A stretch of DNA of 64,000 nt from Helicoverpa zea (lineage: Eukaryota > Arthropoda > Insecta > Lepidoptera > Noctuidae): NCBI RefSeq assembly GCF_022581195.2, contig NC_061479.1, positions 2,108,001 to 2,172,000 on the forward strand, read 5' to 3'. The translations under genes and the position numbers were made by a program. The notes beneath the pieces were generated by a model. The model was not told the DNA's origin and searched no databases. It saw only the letters and a list, made by a program, of their open reading frames with translations. Positions 1 through 11,318 of the stretch are shown piece after piece. Positions within the stretch are counted from its first letter, which is position 1, and each line of letters begins with the position of its first letter.

Positions 1-84
1 ATGAAGGTCTACACTTACAATATATGTACATACAAAAATAAAATAAGTAATTCCCTCTAATAATAAAATACTTTTTTTTTTCAG

Positions 85-3000
85 TATCAAGGTGACGAAG
101 TCATAGACACTGATCTACCAACGTTATTAGAAGCAAAATTATTCTGCACGACCGGTGGCAAGCTAGCGTGGTTGTTCCTACAGCCATTCTTCTACAGCTT
201 CAGACCTCTGATAGTCAGACCTAAGCCCCCCACGCCTATGGAGCTCATCAACCTGGTTATACAGTTGTTCTTCGATGCTATCATTATTAAATTATTTGGT
301 AATTGAATTTTGCAATATTAATAGTTAAAAAGATAGTCAGACTTAAGCTCACCACGCTCTTAGAAGCGAAGTTATTCTGCACGACCGTTGGCAAGCTGGC
401 GTGGTTGTTCTTACAGCCTTTCTGCTACAGCTTCAGACCTATGATAGTCAGACCTAAGCCCCCTACGCCTATGGAACTCATCATTTTTTATTTTTGCAAT
501 ATTAGGTCTATTTTTTACTCGGCTGCAAAGATGTGATTTGGGTTAGCAGTTAGCTAAAGATACACAATCTTGATATGATTTTTTATTTAAAATCTCTGTT
601 TATACTGTTATTATTCAATGAATCATTATTTTAAGTAGTAGGTAGTTTATTTGTTCAGTATTTGTGTAAGTAGTCCTGTCAAGAATGATACCTATATGAT
701 AGCTAAGTAAATGCCTAATCAAATAAATACTATCAAATAATAATCAAATTACCGCTAGGTATAGGTAAATTAATAAAACCTACCAAATAAATACTTTCAG
801 AATATATAACAAGGAAAAGTTTTCCTCCTAATATCTAATCTAAACAATTATTTTAATGTAGTTAACGTTATATTATAAGTGAAATATACTGTGACATTCC
901 ACTACAAGTGTATTGTGTAGTAGTGAAAACAGAACTTAATAATAACAAGTGGTTCTCAAGTTATAACCATCTTTCGATTGCAAGTTTTAAAAATACCCTA
1001 ACGATCATAAAGAAGAACACTGTGTTAATTAGTTGGAAAGAGTCGCGATCTGTGTCGCTCTGTGTCCGACAGCGCAGTAGCTCCGCCCACTGTACACGGT
1101 GGCGCTCGGTGTCCGCTAGTTGGAAAGGATCGCATCCTGCGTCGCGCTGTGTCACCTCACCGTGCAACGCTTGGCGTTACACTCACATATCCACATATTT
1201 TTGATTGATAATTCAAAAATACATAATGGAGAAAAAGTGCGGCGCTTGCAGTTCAACTATAACAGATAACTTTTTTATGGAATGCTCAAATGAAAAATGC
1301 ATGAAGGGGTATGATTTGAACTGTCTCAAAATTAACCTGGATGCTTTTAAAACATTTACCCTAGCATATAAAAAGAAATGGGTATGTCCGGAGTGTGTTT
1401 GCTTAAACCCAAAGCGCGGAAATGTAAATACACCAGTTAGAGGGGATGCCACCAGACTACACACAACCACGACACCTGATAATGTGAACACTCAGCGAGG
1501 TAGCCGGGTCCAATTCTCGCCGACAATTTCAAGGGACATAGATTCCCTGTTGCTGGATGAACTTAGGCAGTTTCGATTGGAGGTTATGGCCCGCTTGGAC
1601 TCTCAGGCCAACGCGATTACGCTCATGCAAGATCAATATATGCAAACAAAAAATGATCTGGACAAATTAGTTAAAATAATGACGGTAATAGAAGAAAAAA
1701 TCAACCTTCAATTGGCTCGCAATATCCAATCTCAAACATCATCCACCATCGTACCACCACCGAAAGAGGCGTCCACTAGCTCTCATTCTACATTAAAATT
1801 TGCTGAAGCCGTTGGTCAAAATAAAACCAAAAAACCTAAAAAAAATAACGATAACCATCTAACAGCCGAAATCCATAATGCAAACAAGCGTGGGGCCACG
1901 AAATCTGCTACTACGGTACTTGAAACACAGGCGAGTTATACTGGCCCTCCAGACTCTGTTAAACAGTCGGAGCAGGAAGAAGAAACTGGCTGGACTACTG
2001 TACAATATAAAAAACCTAATCGTTTGTCTAAAAGTGTGACTATTGGAAGAAATACGGAAATTAAAGGGATTGTGGCTATGGAAAGAATGAAATATCTGCA
2101 TGTATGGCGCTTACATCCGGAAACCACACAAGAAGCTATGACTGATTACATAAAAAGTCTGTGTGGGCCTGACGCGCCTATGAAAATTGAGAAGATCAAG
2201 CATAGAACAGCACGAGATTACTCATCTTTTACTATAGGCGTATCCGAAAAACACTATACCTTGTTGAATAATGCGGAAGTATGGCCACTAAACGCTGAAT
2301 TTAATGAATGGATTTGGTTTCGGAAACAATCAAATAGCCAGTTCTATAAGTAATAATGTAATTGAAATATATTACCAAAATGTAAGGGGTCTACGCACTA
2401 AGCTGGATTACTTTAGAAATAATCTAATGGCCTCCGCCTCGGACTTATTCGCAATTACTGAATCTGGCTGCAGTGAATCTATACAAGACGCGGAAATTAT
2501 TCCACCAGGATATAATATATTACGATGTGATCGAGCGGATGGTCGAAAGCAAGGCGGCGCGCTTCTAGTGGCCACACACCGGTTCGAGCTGCGACAACTT
2601 CCTATCTTGGACGCGTCAATAGACACTTGTGTCTTCGAACTGGTTTGTGCAACGGTACACTTAAATAAACGTTTTTTATTTGTGTGTTGTGTTATCTATA
2701 TTCCGCCAGGTAGCTCAGAAAATGATTACATGTTATTATTTAGAATAATAGAAAAATTGTGCGATAAGTATAGAGAAGTTATTGTAATTGGCGATTTTAA
2801 TTTGTATTCTTGTCCTGCTAATATTAGTAATTATTACGAATGCTTTTTGTCATATTGCGAATTCACTCAAAGTAACACAGTACATAACCATTTAGGCCGT
2901 CAGTTGGATTTGGTCCTGAGTGCAGGCATTAGCGGGGGGGTGACAGTGGCGGCGGCGGATGAGACGCTGGTGCCGGTAGACGCGTACCACCCGCCACTAG

Positions 3001-5327
3001 CGGTAAGCGTGCGCCCCGCCGCAGCCCCACCGACACCCGCCGTCACCCGCGATTCTAGTACTCACCATAGTAGACCACAGTGGAATTGGAATAAAGCTGA
3101 TTTTCAATTGTTATATTCTAGGATTCTTTCCATTGACTGGAGCATGATGTATGGAATGCATGATTTAGAAGAAATGTTGAACTTCTTTTATGATAATATT
3201 AATTGTACTATTAATGAATGCGTACCCCGTAAAAAGCTTTGTAGTAGAAATTTGCGGTACGTTTACCCAGTATGGTACACAAGTGATATAATAACAAATA
3301 TACAAACTAAAGCCAGACTTCACAAAAAATTCAAAAAAACGAAGTTGGATAGTGATTATTATAAATTTGCGGAATGTAGAACTCGTATAAAAAAGTTAAT
3401 AGAAATCGCGCATATAGAACATAAAAATAAAATTCAGTGTCAGTTTGTAAAGGATCCGAAATTATTTTGGCAGTACATTAGATCTAAAAGGAAAACACTT
3501 AGTAAGCAGAGTATCATAAAAGAAGGTCAACATCTGTCAGATGATGAGTGTGCAAGGCAGTTTGCAGAATTTTTTGAGTCTGTGTACAGCAAGGAACCAC
3601 CCAAATTAGACGCGTGCGCTGCGCTGGCGGAGGCCGGCGCAACCAGTGCACGGGTACACATTGAGACACTCAGTCTCGCAGAAGTCCAGCAGGCGCTTAG
3701 GAGTCTCAAGCCAAAATGTTCGTCTGGCCCGGACGGTATACCAGCGTTCCTGTTTCGAGACTGTGGGAGAGTTCTGGCGGAGCCATTACATCACATTTTC
3801 AATGCATGTTTAGAACAAGCAACGTTCCCTCATAGGTGGAAGATCACGCGCGTTGTTCCAGTTCCTAAAGGAAAACCAACTTCAGATACCTGTAATTATA
3901 GACCGGTCGCTGTACTCGCCACACCTGCTAAAGTACTAGAGTCGGCTATTCAGCGCTCCGTTCAGGAACAAATGCGTGCGCGTCTGTCGGATGCGCAACA
4001 TGGATTCAGGCCAGGACGCAGCACTGCTACAAACCTTATTAACTTTATGATACAGGTGGTGCCGGCAGTGGACTCGGGGATACAGGTGGATGCTGCGTAC
4101 TTTGATTTTAAAAAGGCGTTCGATACGGTGGATAATGACATCTTGTTAAGAAAGCTCGCGAAGGTTGGATGTACACTACCTCTACTAAAGTTCTTCGCCA
4201 GCTATATGAAAGATCGTCAGCAATACGTCGACTACAATGGCTGTGTATCTCAACCGTATTACACGAGATCGGGCGTGAGCCAGGGCAGCAATGTAGGGCC
4301 TCTAGAGTTTATTATAATGATAAACGACTTGCCAGAAGTTGTCAGACATGGATCTTGTTTATTGTTCGCGGATGACCTGAAATTGCTGCTCGAGGTTCGG
4401 GATCACGCGGATTGTGAACGACTGCAGGATGATATCAACAGAGTGGTCGAATGGAGCAATGACAACAAACTGCATTTTAATGTTGCTAAATGTTTGGTGA
4501 TGTCGTTCACTCGCTCGCGGACTCCTTTGAGTTATCAATACAAGGTTGAGGATGTGCCGATGCAACGGGTGTCTCAGGTACGAGACTTAGGGGTAGTCTT
4601 CTCTCAGGAACTAACCTTCCGTGAGCATATCAATAAGATATGTAAGAAGGCATACAGAAACCTGGGTTTCGTACTCAGGCAGTCGCAGGGGTTCACCAAC
4701 CTAACGGCACTTAAGGTATTATATGACGCATTAGTCAGAAGTCACCTCGAACATAGTGCATTTATCTGGGCTCCTCATGAGGCAAAATATAGCGGTATGT
4801 TGGAACGCATCCAAAATAAATTTACCAGACACTTGTACTACAAGCTGTATGGAGTATATCCATTGTTTCCATTGATGTACCCTACACTATTCGTTTTGGG
4901 TATGGTAGGGTATAACACTTTAAGGGTGCGACGGGAGTTTTCACTCGTAGCGTATGTGGTGAAGCTGTTACGTGGCATGGCGCATAACCCGGGGGTGCTG
5001 CGGCACCTGCAGCTATGCGTGCCCGACCGGTACGTGTGGAGGCGGCGACGCCCACCCCTGCTCGCTGTGCCTGCTGCCAGGACCAACCTAATGGCAAGAA
5101 CTCCCCTCACTAGAGCCATACGTGTGGTCAATCATATTCATGAGAGGGTTGATGTATTGTGGTGTGACTTGAGTGAATTCGCTAAAGTTGCATTATATAT
5201 ATTAAGTTACTTAGATTAAGAATTAAGTCTGAAAACTATTTTTATAAGGTGTACATTTAGGATTTCGTTTGTAAGGCCATTCTGTCGCATTGGATCATAG
5301 ATCTGTAATGATAGTTTTTAGGTAAGA

Positions 5328-5371
<44 letters not shown>

Positions 5372-8300
5372 ATATTACATCAAATCGGATATTTTTGTTG
5401 GTATAGATTTCATTTCCTGATAATAGTCTGTTTGCTATGTAGGGTTTCTCAGCATTAAATCTATATCTGTGTATACATAACTTTCCTTATCCTTAATTTA
5501 AGAGTATTTTTTTATTGTTTTTCAATTCATTCCTTTTATTCTCAGGATGGAAAGCGCTTGGTTATCTAATATTCGGCGCGGTGATGGCTATGGGCGTTCA
5601 TCCAGTCGCAGGTTTGTAATAAATACTAGTCAACATTTTAGGGTACAACTCGAATAAATAACGCTAAAGTAGGGTAGTTTCCAAATAGTCTGAAATGGTT
5701 TTTGATTTTCCTTTACTTCTTTTAAAACTACCTCCTACATACTTTCTTTGCGATTTGTGTGAAACGAAAGCTGTGACATCACATATTTGTCATATCAAGC
5801 TGTATACTTATTTTGCTTGTATTATCCATAAAAAATGAAATCAATTTTCCATCAAATTGATAAAGAATTTATTTTTGAGCTAGTCGACTATCCAGCTCTC
5901 AGAATAGCTAGGGTCATGCTGAAAACACTGACCATGTGTGACTGAAATGTAACTTTTAAAAATATGGTACAAAAACATCTATACATAAATAGAATTGAAT
6001 GCCACTTTTCGTTGTAATTTTACCTATAACTCAAGAACGGGTTCACCTATCCAAACCAAAGAAAATGGATCAAAATTGCCCCACGTCCTATAACAATGTG
6101 ACGTATCTAAAAAAAAAGATAAAAATGTTTAAAAAAATATGGCATACTCTCTAATTTATTTTTTTTACACCTTCATACGAAAAAAATGCTTTAAAAATTG
6201 TTCAGGCGCTGTTATGAAAACATCGTTCATAGGGCTATTTAAGGACTATTTTATTAAATTATTTTTTTCTTTGATAGGGTATACCTCACAGGTAGTCCCA
6301 TAATCATCAGGTCAGGGTCTGATGATGGAAACCCTGAGAAATCTAGGGCAATTTTTGAAAGTTGTAAGCATGCGCAGGATAAGAACTTGACTATAAGGTG
6401 TATGTTTTATAACAACATGCAACAGTGAAGGTTAGGAAGTGACCTGATGATGGAGACGAGAGAAGGTCGAGGAAACTCGACAACCGAATATCTAAACTAC
6501 CTCGTGTTTGGGCTTATATTATTTGTATTGAATAGACCTTTGCAACAGTGAAAAAAAAACTTTTTACAATAAAATAAAACTGACTCCCAAAAACACTGAA
6601 AAGCAAGAAAAACTATTCTTAGGAGCATCGGCCTAGAAGTGGTGGTGGGAAAATAAACTTAGGTTACATCCATTAGACACCGACTTCTGAGGTAGTTTAC
6701 ATATTTTGTTGTGGAGTTCCCTCGACCTTCTCTGGTCTCCATCATCGGGTCAGCTCCAAACCTTCACTGTTGCAAAGGTCTATTCAATACAAATAATATA
6801 AGCCCAAACACGAGGTAGTTTAGATATTCGGTTGTCGAGTTCCCTCGACCTTCTTTCATCTCCATCATCAGGTCAGCTCCAAATCTTCACTGTTGCATGT
6901 TGTTATAAAACATACACCTTATAGTCAAGTTTTTATCCTGCGCATGCCTACAACTTTCAAAAGTTGCCCTGGATTTCTCAGGGTTTCCATCATCAGACCC
7001 TGACCTGATGATTATGGGACCACCTGTGAGGTATACCCTATTAAAGAAAAAAATAATTTAATAAAATAGTCCTATGAACGATGTTTTCATAACAGCGCCT
7101 GAACAATTTTTAAAGCATTTTTTTCGTATGAAGGTGTAAAAAAAATAAATTAGAGAGTATGCCATATTTTTTTAAACATTTTTATCTTTTTTTTAGATAC
7201 GTCTCATTGTTATAGGACGTGGGGTAATTTTGTATGGATTGTGATCCGTCTTCTTTATCCAAGACTATTTAGAGTACATAGATAGTTTATGTGAAGTTTA
7301 CACAAAATAGGTCGAGCTGTTCCACATTTATATTAGTATTCCATGGGAGCCATATTAGGGCCATTAGTATTCCATAACAAAGAATATTTTCCTTCTAGCA
7401 CCTAGGTAAAAAAGAATGCGATCGATATTTTTCTTTACTATAAATTATTTTCTGTATCTTTCAGGGCACTTCGTAGCTGAACACTATATGTTCAAGAAAG
7501 GCTACGAGACCTACTCGTACTATGGCCCGCTGAACTGGATCACTTTCAACGTGGGCTACCACAATGAGCACCACGACTTCCCGGCCGTGCCTGGCAGTAA
7601 ATTACCTGAGGTATGTATTACAATATACTCCATTTGGGAAGTTCTGGATTATACTGGGTGTCCCATAAGTCCTTTGAAATTTAAATTTCGAATAACATTC
7701 AAAAGGCGCGCGGGAATGGCGCGCGGGGTGCGGGGTAGCACCAACGGTGTTTCGGAATTCATTCGCCATGGAAAGTTTTACCGGAGCAGACTGTGAGATA
7801 CAGCCTGGTGGCTGTATCTCATGAACCGTGATAGTTAGAGAGCTGAAATTTTCACTGATGATGTATTTTTGTTGCCACTATAACAACAAATACTGAAAAC
7901 TAGAATTAAATAAATATTTTGGGGGCTCCCATACTACAAACGTGATTTTTTGTCCGTTTTATAAGTAATGGTACGGAACCCATCGTGCGCGAGTCCGACT
8001 CGCACTTGGCCTTTTTTTTTAATGTTTTACCTAGGTTAACATTCGATCTAAGGATCAATTATGCGGTAATAATATGACTCAAAGTATTTTATGTTTTTGT
8101 TTTATTTTGAAAGTTCTTACTATTTAAATACTTATAAAAATTAAGAAAAATTCGTATCTACTTTGGATATCGGGTGAATCTAAAAAACGTGTATCTTTCG
8201 CGTATTTGTGTAAAAACAATTGTATTGTTTTTTTTCTGCTTAACTTGACGATTAAGAAATCAGGTAGCGACTAAATTTCGCCCGCGACTACGTGTGGTTA

Positions 8301-8644
8301 CCAAAATACCCGCTTAGCCGAAAGGGGGTAAAATGGTACCCTCATAAAAGGTCAATTAAATTAACAATAATTTTAAATATCTACTACATCACAATATTTC
8401 CCTAACCTTGATCGACATAAACCTCTTCGATCAGCCATTCGGCTGTTACTTACCCACGAGTACCATTTCCCCACATTTTAAGATATTTCTCCCACTTTCC
8501 CAGGTACGCCGCATAGCGCCGGAGTTCTACGACAATTTACCCCACCACGACAGCTGGTCTAAGGTCCTATACGACTTCGTAATGGACCCCGACATCGGAC
8601 CTTACGCCCGAATGAAGAGAAAACACAAGGGACTCGACAGTTAA
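85..8644 (+). CDS. ifc: Sphingolipid delta-4 desaturase (DEGS1/ifc), last four coding exons
   Basis: Encodes the C-terminal 188 residues of dihydroceramide/sphingolipid delta-4 desaturase, the ER membrane di-iron enzyme that turns dihydroceramide into ceramide. Exons are 85-298, 5546-5611, 7465-7610 and 8504-8644. All junctions are AG/GT and the phases agree (0-1, 1-1, 1-0, 0-stop). Exon 1 opens with YQGDEVIDTDLP, the run that follows the second histidine box in this family. Exon 3 carries HFVAEHYMF and the third histidine box YHNEHHDFP, which ligates iron. The last exon ends KRKHKGLDS then TAA. The family is about 320 aa long, so roughly the first 40% lies left of the window. The introns are full of repeats: a complete LINE, a 1.2-kb foldback and a common moth repeat. 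Identification rests on motif recognition and is very secure. Confidence 0.95.
334..485 (+). pseudogene. Partial duplicate of desaturase exon 85-298, in the following intron
   Basis: Bases 359-485 repeat bases about 118-246 of the upstream exon with few changes and still read LLEAKLFCTT..KLAWLFLQPF..SFRP, with Gly-to-Val and Phe-to-Cys changes. Bases 334-352 (gatagtcagacttaagc) instead resemble the exon's own later part (211-228), so the copy looks like the junction of two tandem copies. It has no pyrimidine tract before the nearest AG, and homology stops before a GT donor, so it is not a usable alternative exon. Most likely an intronic exon-duplication relic. Confidence 0.75.
1031..1204 (+). 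repeat. Two tandem 87-bp monomers in the LINE 5' UTR
   Basis: agttggaaag recurs at 1031 and 1118, each followed by a GC-rich run resembling cgcgatctgtgtcgctctgt. The second unit runs into ORF1. Tandem 5' monomers in other LINEs act as internal promoters; that role here is inference. Confidence 0.55.
1226..2353 (+). CDS. LINE ORF1 protein with PHD-like zinc finger
   Basis: A 375-aa RNA-binding/chaperone-type ORF1 protein. The N-terminus has a PHD-like finger: C5-x2-C8, C20-x4-C25, then D30 where PHD normally has His, C33, and WVCPEC with C54 and C57. The middle is polar and Ser/Thr/Gln-rich (a predicted coiled region near the repeated Leu/Gln run). The C-terminal part around RMKYLHVWRLHPETT resembles the nucleic-acid-binding domain of insect LINE ORF1s. 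The ATG at 1226 is the first in frame; an upstream TTG is not needed. It overlaps ORF2 by 50 bases in a different frame, so ORF2 must be reached by reinitiation or frameshifting. Confidence 0.8.
   Translation: MEKKCGACSSTITDNFFMECSNEKCMKGYDLNCLKINLDAFKTFTLAYKKKWVCPECVCLNPKRGNVNTPVRGDATRLHTTTTPDNVNTQRGSRVQFSPTISRDIDSLLLDELRQFRLEVMARLDSQANAITLMQDQYMQTKNDLDKLVKIMTVIEEKINLQLARNIQSQTSSTIVPPPKEASTSSHSTLKFAEAVGQNKTKKPKKNNDNHLTAEIHNANKRGATKSATTVLETQASYTGPPDSVKQSEQEEETGWTTVQYKKPNRLSKSVTIGRNTEIKGIVAMERMKYLHVWRLHPETTQEAMTDYIKSLCGPDAPMKIEKIKHRTARDYSSFTIGVSEKHYTLLNNAEVWPLNAEFNEWIWFRKQSNSQFYK
2304..5219 (+). CDS. LINE ORF2: endonuclease and reverse transcriptase
   Basis: A 971-aa protein that nicks target DNA and reverse-transcribes the element RNA. 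The N-terminal AP-like endonuclease is complete: N26 in YQNVRG, E53 in ITES, GDFN at 163-166, D202 in LDLVLS, and H229 in DAYHPPL (SDHxP in relatives). The RT follows, with CSSGPDGIP near 475, NYRPVAVL, QHGFRPGRST, the motif-A aspartate in YFDFKKAFD near 600, SGVSQGSNVGPL, and the catalytic LFADD at 687-691. There is no RNase H or CCHC knuckle. Every key residue is present and no stop interrupts it, so it could encode an active enzyme. Confidence 0.9.
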   Translation: MNGFGFGNNQIASSISNNVIEIYYQNVRGLRTKLDYFRNNLMASASDLFAITESGCSESIQDAEIIPPGYNILRCDRADGRKQGGALLVATHRFELRQLPILDASIDTCVFELVCATVHLNKRFLFVCCVIYIPPGSSENDYMLLFRIIEKLCDKYREVIVIGDFNLYSCPANISNYYECFLSYCEFTQSNTVHNHLGRQLDLVLSAGISGGVTVAAADETLVPVDAYHPPLAVSVRPAAAPPTPAVTRDSSTHHSRPQWNWNKADFQLLYSRILSIDWSMMYGMHDLEEMLNFFYDNINCTINECVPRKKLCSRNLRYVYPVWYTSDIITNIQTKARLHKKFKKTKLDSDYYKFAECRTRIKKLIEIAHIEHKNKIQCQFVKDPKLFWQYIRSKRKTLSKQSIIKEGQHLSDDECARQFAEFFESVYSKEPPKLDACAALAEAGATSARVHIETLSLAEVQQALRSLKPKCSSGPDGIPAFLFRDCGRVLAEPLHHIFNACLEQATFPHRWKITRVVPVPKGKPTSDTCNYRPVAVLATPAKVLESAIQRSVQEQMRARLSDAQHGFRPGRSTATNLINFMIQVVPAVDSGIQVDAAYFDFKKAFDTVDNDILLRKLAKVGCTLPLLKFFASYMKDRQQYVDYNGCVSQPYYTRSGVSQGSNVGPLEFIIMINDLPEVVRHGSCLLFADDLKLLLEVRDHADCERLQDDINRVVEWSNDNKLHFNVAKCLVMSFTRSRTPLSYQYKVEDVPMQRVSQVRDLGVVFSQELTFREHINKICKKAYRNLGFVLRQSQGFTNLTALKVLYDALVRSHLEHSAFIWAPHEAKYSGMLERIQNKFTRHLYYKLYGVYPLFPLMYPTLFVLGMVGYNTLRVRREFSLVAYVVKLLRGMAHNPGVLRHLQLCVPDRYVWRRRRPPLLAVPAARTNLMARTPLTRAIRVVNHIHERVDVLWCDLSEFAKVALYILSYLD
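5612..6065. other. Desaturase intron, left part
   Basis: AT-rich intron sequence with no coding signal that I can see, leading into the large foldback repeat. Confidence 0.5.
6066..7239. repeat. Giant foldback (long inverted-repeat) element in a desaturase intron
   Basis: Left arm 6066-6553 and right arm about 6765-7239 are near-perfect reverse complements over almost 480 bp. Outer ends read about tggatcaaaattgcccc / ggggtaattttgtatgg, and inner ends meet at a loop of about 210 bp. The loop-side bases 6706-6770 are an extra copy of the segment at 6836-6900. No transposase is inside. Transcribed with the gene, it would form a hairpin of several hundred base pairs. Confidence 0.85.
7795..8015 (+). 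repeat. Copy of a widespread moth repeat ('gtccgactcgcacttggcc' end)
   Basis: Contains 'actgatgatgtatttttgttgccac...caaatactgaaaact' and ends 'cgagtccgactcgcacttgg'. The same terminal motif ends the repeat at 50046-50610, and the interior matches 61385-61565. Confidence 0.7.
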
Positions 8645-10455
8645 GTTGGCAACACTACTTCTGTTATGTTGGCAACACTGGTTTTGTGTAGTCTGTGGTG
8701 TTTTGTTTTTTTATGTTGGTAGACGGCGTTTGCGATGTTTTTTAGGAGAGCGACATCTGTTGGTGGGAATTTGTATTTTTTACGGCAAAAAAACAATGTT
8801 TTGAATATAAAAGCTAGTTTTCAAAAAATTTGTATCGTTGTCAAAACTGTTTACTTTATGAATCTTTCCTTAACTCAATGATGAAAACCGCATAGAAATC
8901 TATGTAGTAGTTTTTGCGTTTATCATGAACAAATGTGCCTGAAAAGTATTGAGACTGCATACTTTACGTACATCCCTCTATTTAATCATCCAAATCCCCA
9001 TGAAAATCTATGTAGTAATTTTCGAGTTTATGACGAACAAACAGAAGTGTCTGCTTTAAATTGTATGTATGAATGTACGGATTCTTTAATAATATGTATA
9101 TGTATGTTTCAAAATACATTAAAAAATCATGTATAACGCATCGCAAGCGCTATCTATGAACTGCAAACAGTAATTCTAAATGTTGATCTTGTTTTTATAT
9201 TAAATTATGGATTTGATTAGAACGCTATGTATTATTATTTTAAAGTAAGTTGTAATTGTATAGAAATACATTTGTTTTTTATAATCATAACATTATGCAG
9301 AATTTTTCTTCTAAGAATACTACGTTTTTTTTCTATGTAGAATTACTGTGGATATTAACTTATCATTATTTATCTACTATTGTAAATCTGGCTTGGGATG
9401 TTTTGTCACATTTTTATATGAATTGAAAAATTGGGGGCAACTTTAAATAAATATTTTGGGGGTCAGAAAAAAATTATAGATATAAATTGAAAGCATTTAT
9501 GTACCTATTTTATCAAATTAAAATAACTATTGTTAAGTTAAGGTACAATTTGGGAGCGTACCTTTACGTCATTAGATTATGTTCCATGTTTTACATGATA
9601 TTAATTTTATCTTACTATGTATAAAATATATTACATTAATTTCTATTACTATAATATTTCATGTATCCCTTCCATATGAGAATTAAGTACGGGGGTACCT
9701 TACCCAAAAAAGTTAGCTTTTATATTCATTCTTAGTCTATCCTTGAATTAGCATACTACAGGAATATGGGTATTAAAATACCACGGTGATAATAAAATTG
9801 TACATTTGAATATTGTAACTTGTTATACATATACATTTCTATGTAAAAATATATATTATAGTATTAAAACCTAATGATTTTTGATGGGGTAACCCGTGAC
9901 CCCGCAAACCAATTGTTTTTAAGCTTTCACATTTTTTATATTTTTGTAAATATTTTCAGAATTTTTCGTTTGTTAGTGTAGATGATAGATTCGTAAAGCG
10001 AGAATGTTTTGATCGCATTTCCTAAATAAAGAAAAACCTCATTACATTATATTGCTTTTCACAAGTAGATTTCATAGGATATCATTTAATATGCTTAGGT
10101 AACTATAGTGTTTTTATAAATTTTAAACATAATTTTTCGATACAGAGAATGGAATGCGCAATATTGACCTTAATTAATTCACGCTTGATCAGAGAAAAAG
10201 CGATGTAGGGAAGGTCCCTAGATGAGAAGTAATACAAAGTGATCGTGGTTCTATCGATCAAATGTTAGCGTTGCCAAAAAATCCATCACCCATTAAATTT
10301 ATAATCAACTCTAGTAATCAGAGGGTCTGATCAGACTTACCAAGCAAGGGGAATTGCCCGATTTAATGTATGTTTGTTAGAAAACCTTAATGATTACAGA
10401 AAAATTTTCTCTAACTCAGGCAAAGAAATAAGAGAAAATCCCTCGATTTTCCAGT
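8645..10455 (+). other. 3' UTR and downstream flank of the desaturase
   Basis: AT-rich sequence without a coding exon that I can recognise. Possible poly(A) signals AATAAA at 9446-9451 and 10025-10030. The first lies in 'aataaatattttggggg', which also occurs at 7905 inside a repeat, so the second is the better candidate. The actual transcript end cannot be set from sequence alone. Confidence 0.4.
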
Positions 10456-10577
10456 TGTCCCAGTTGAAGAGGTCAGATAGGTAGTCGCTCCTTGCAAAAC
10501 ACTGGTACTCAGCTGCATCCGGTTATACTGGAAGCCGACACCAACATAGGAAAAGGCTAGGCCGATGATGATGACAA
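10456..10577 (+). repeat. 3' fragment of tRNA-derived SINE
   Basis: Matches the SINE tail: ggtcagataggtagtcgctcc, cactggtactcagctgcatc, then the 'aaaaggctaggccgatgatgatg' end. Confidence 0.75.
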
Positions 10578-10701
10578 CTAAGACTGGCCCTGGGCTCCCA
10601 CATCTTTTAAACTCCCTATATTTTTCGAGTTTTTTTGCTCAGTCCATTCTCTGGTATGGTAACACAAATTACACTACGCAACAAAATTTTCCTTTTTTAT
10701 T

Positions 10702-11318
10702 GTATCCAAGGTGAAACATATAAATTTCTGCAGATTATCTATCACAGAATCGAAGTCTAGAACACAGGACTGCTCTAGCACGTCTAGTTTTGGAGAAAAA
10801 CCAATCTGAAAATGCCTTAAAACGCTTTTTTAACGATATTTAAAGCCATTTTTCTACAGACACTATTTTTTTTTCGTATTTTCTAACTACAGAATCATTT
10901 AGCACTGCTCTTCTCAATTCAAATCCATTTTACTTTACATCAGTACGAGTTTCCATTCTCGTGATATTTTTTTTCAGCTACGTCGTACGAATTTCCTTAC
11001 ATTACTAATTGACATTTTAGTATGGACAAAATACACCGTAAATGTAAAATGGTATATCTTGAGAAAGAAAACTCGTAATGATGTAAAGTAACTGGATTTG
11101 AATTGAGAAGAGCAGTACTAAATGATTCTTTAGTTAGAAAATACGAAAAAAAAATAGTGTCCGTAGAAAAATGGCTTTAAATATCGTTAAAAAAGCGTTT
11201 TTAGGCATTTTCAGATTGGTTTTTCTCCAAAACTAGACGTGCTAGAGCAGTCCAGTGTTCTAGACTTCGATTCTGTGATAGATAATCTGCAAAAAATTAT
11301 ATGTTTCACCTTGGATAC
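10702..11318. repeat. Palindromic MITE-like element
   Basis: Arms 10702-10955 and 11069-11318 are reverse complements with few mismatches (outer end gtatccaaggtgaaacata, inner part ttctcaattcaaatcca). The central spacer is about 110 bp. No ORF; unrelated in sequence to the foldback at 6066-7239. Confidence 0.85.

Larger units (their letters stand above)
1028..5373 (+). mobile_element. Full-length-looking non-LTR retrotransposon with two ORFs (jockey/CR1 group)
   Basis: A LINE of about 4.3 kb inserted in sense orientation in a desaturase intron. The 5' region (1031 onward) has two imperfect copies of an 87-bp unit starting agttggaaag (1031 and 1118). Then come ORF1 (1226-2353), ORF2 (2304-5219), a short 3' UTR and a tail of about ten TAAA units ending near 5373. 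Both ORFs are open from end to end, so the copy may be young. A PHD-like ORF1 with an endonuclease-RT ORF2 and no RNase H fits the CR1/jockey lineages; the exact clade is uncertain. I could not identify a target-site duplication. Confidence 0.85.

Noticed and set aside
303..536. Possible alternative (mutually exclusive) desaturase exon
   Set aside because: No pyrimidine tract or matching donor, and a chimeric start; better read as a duplication relic.
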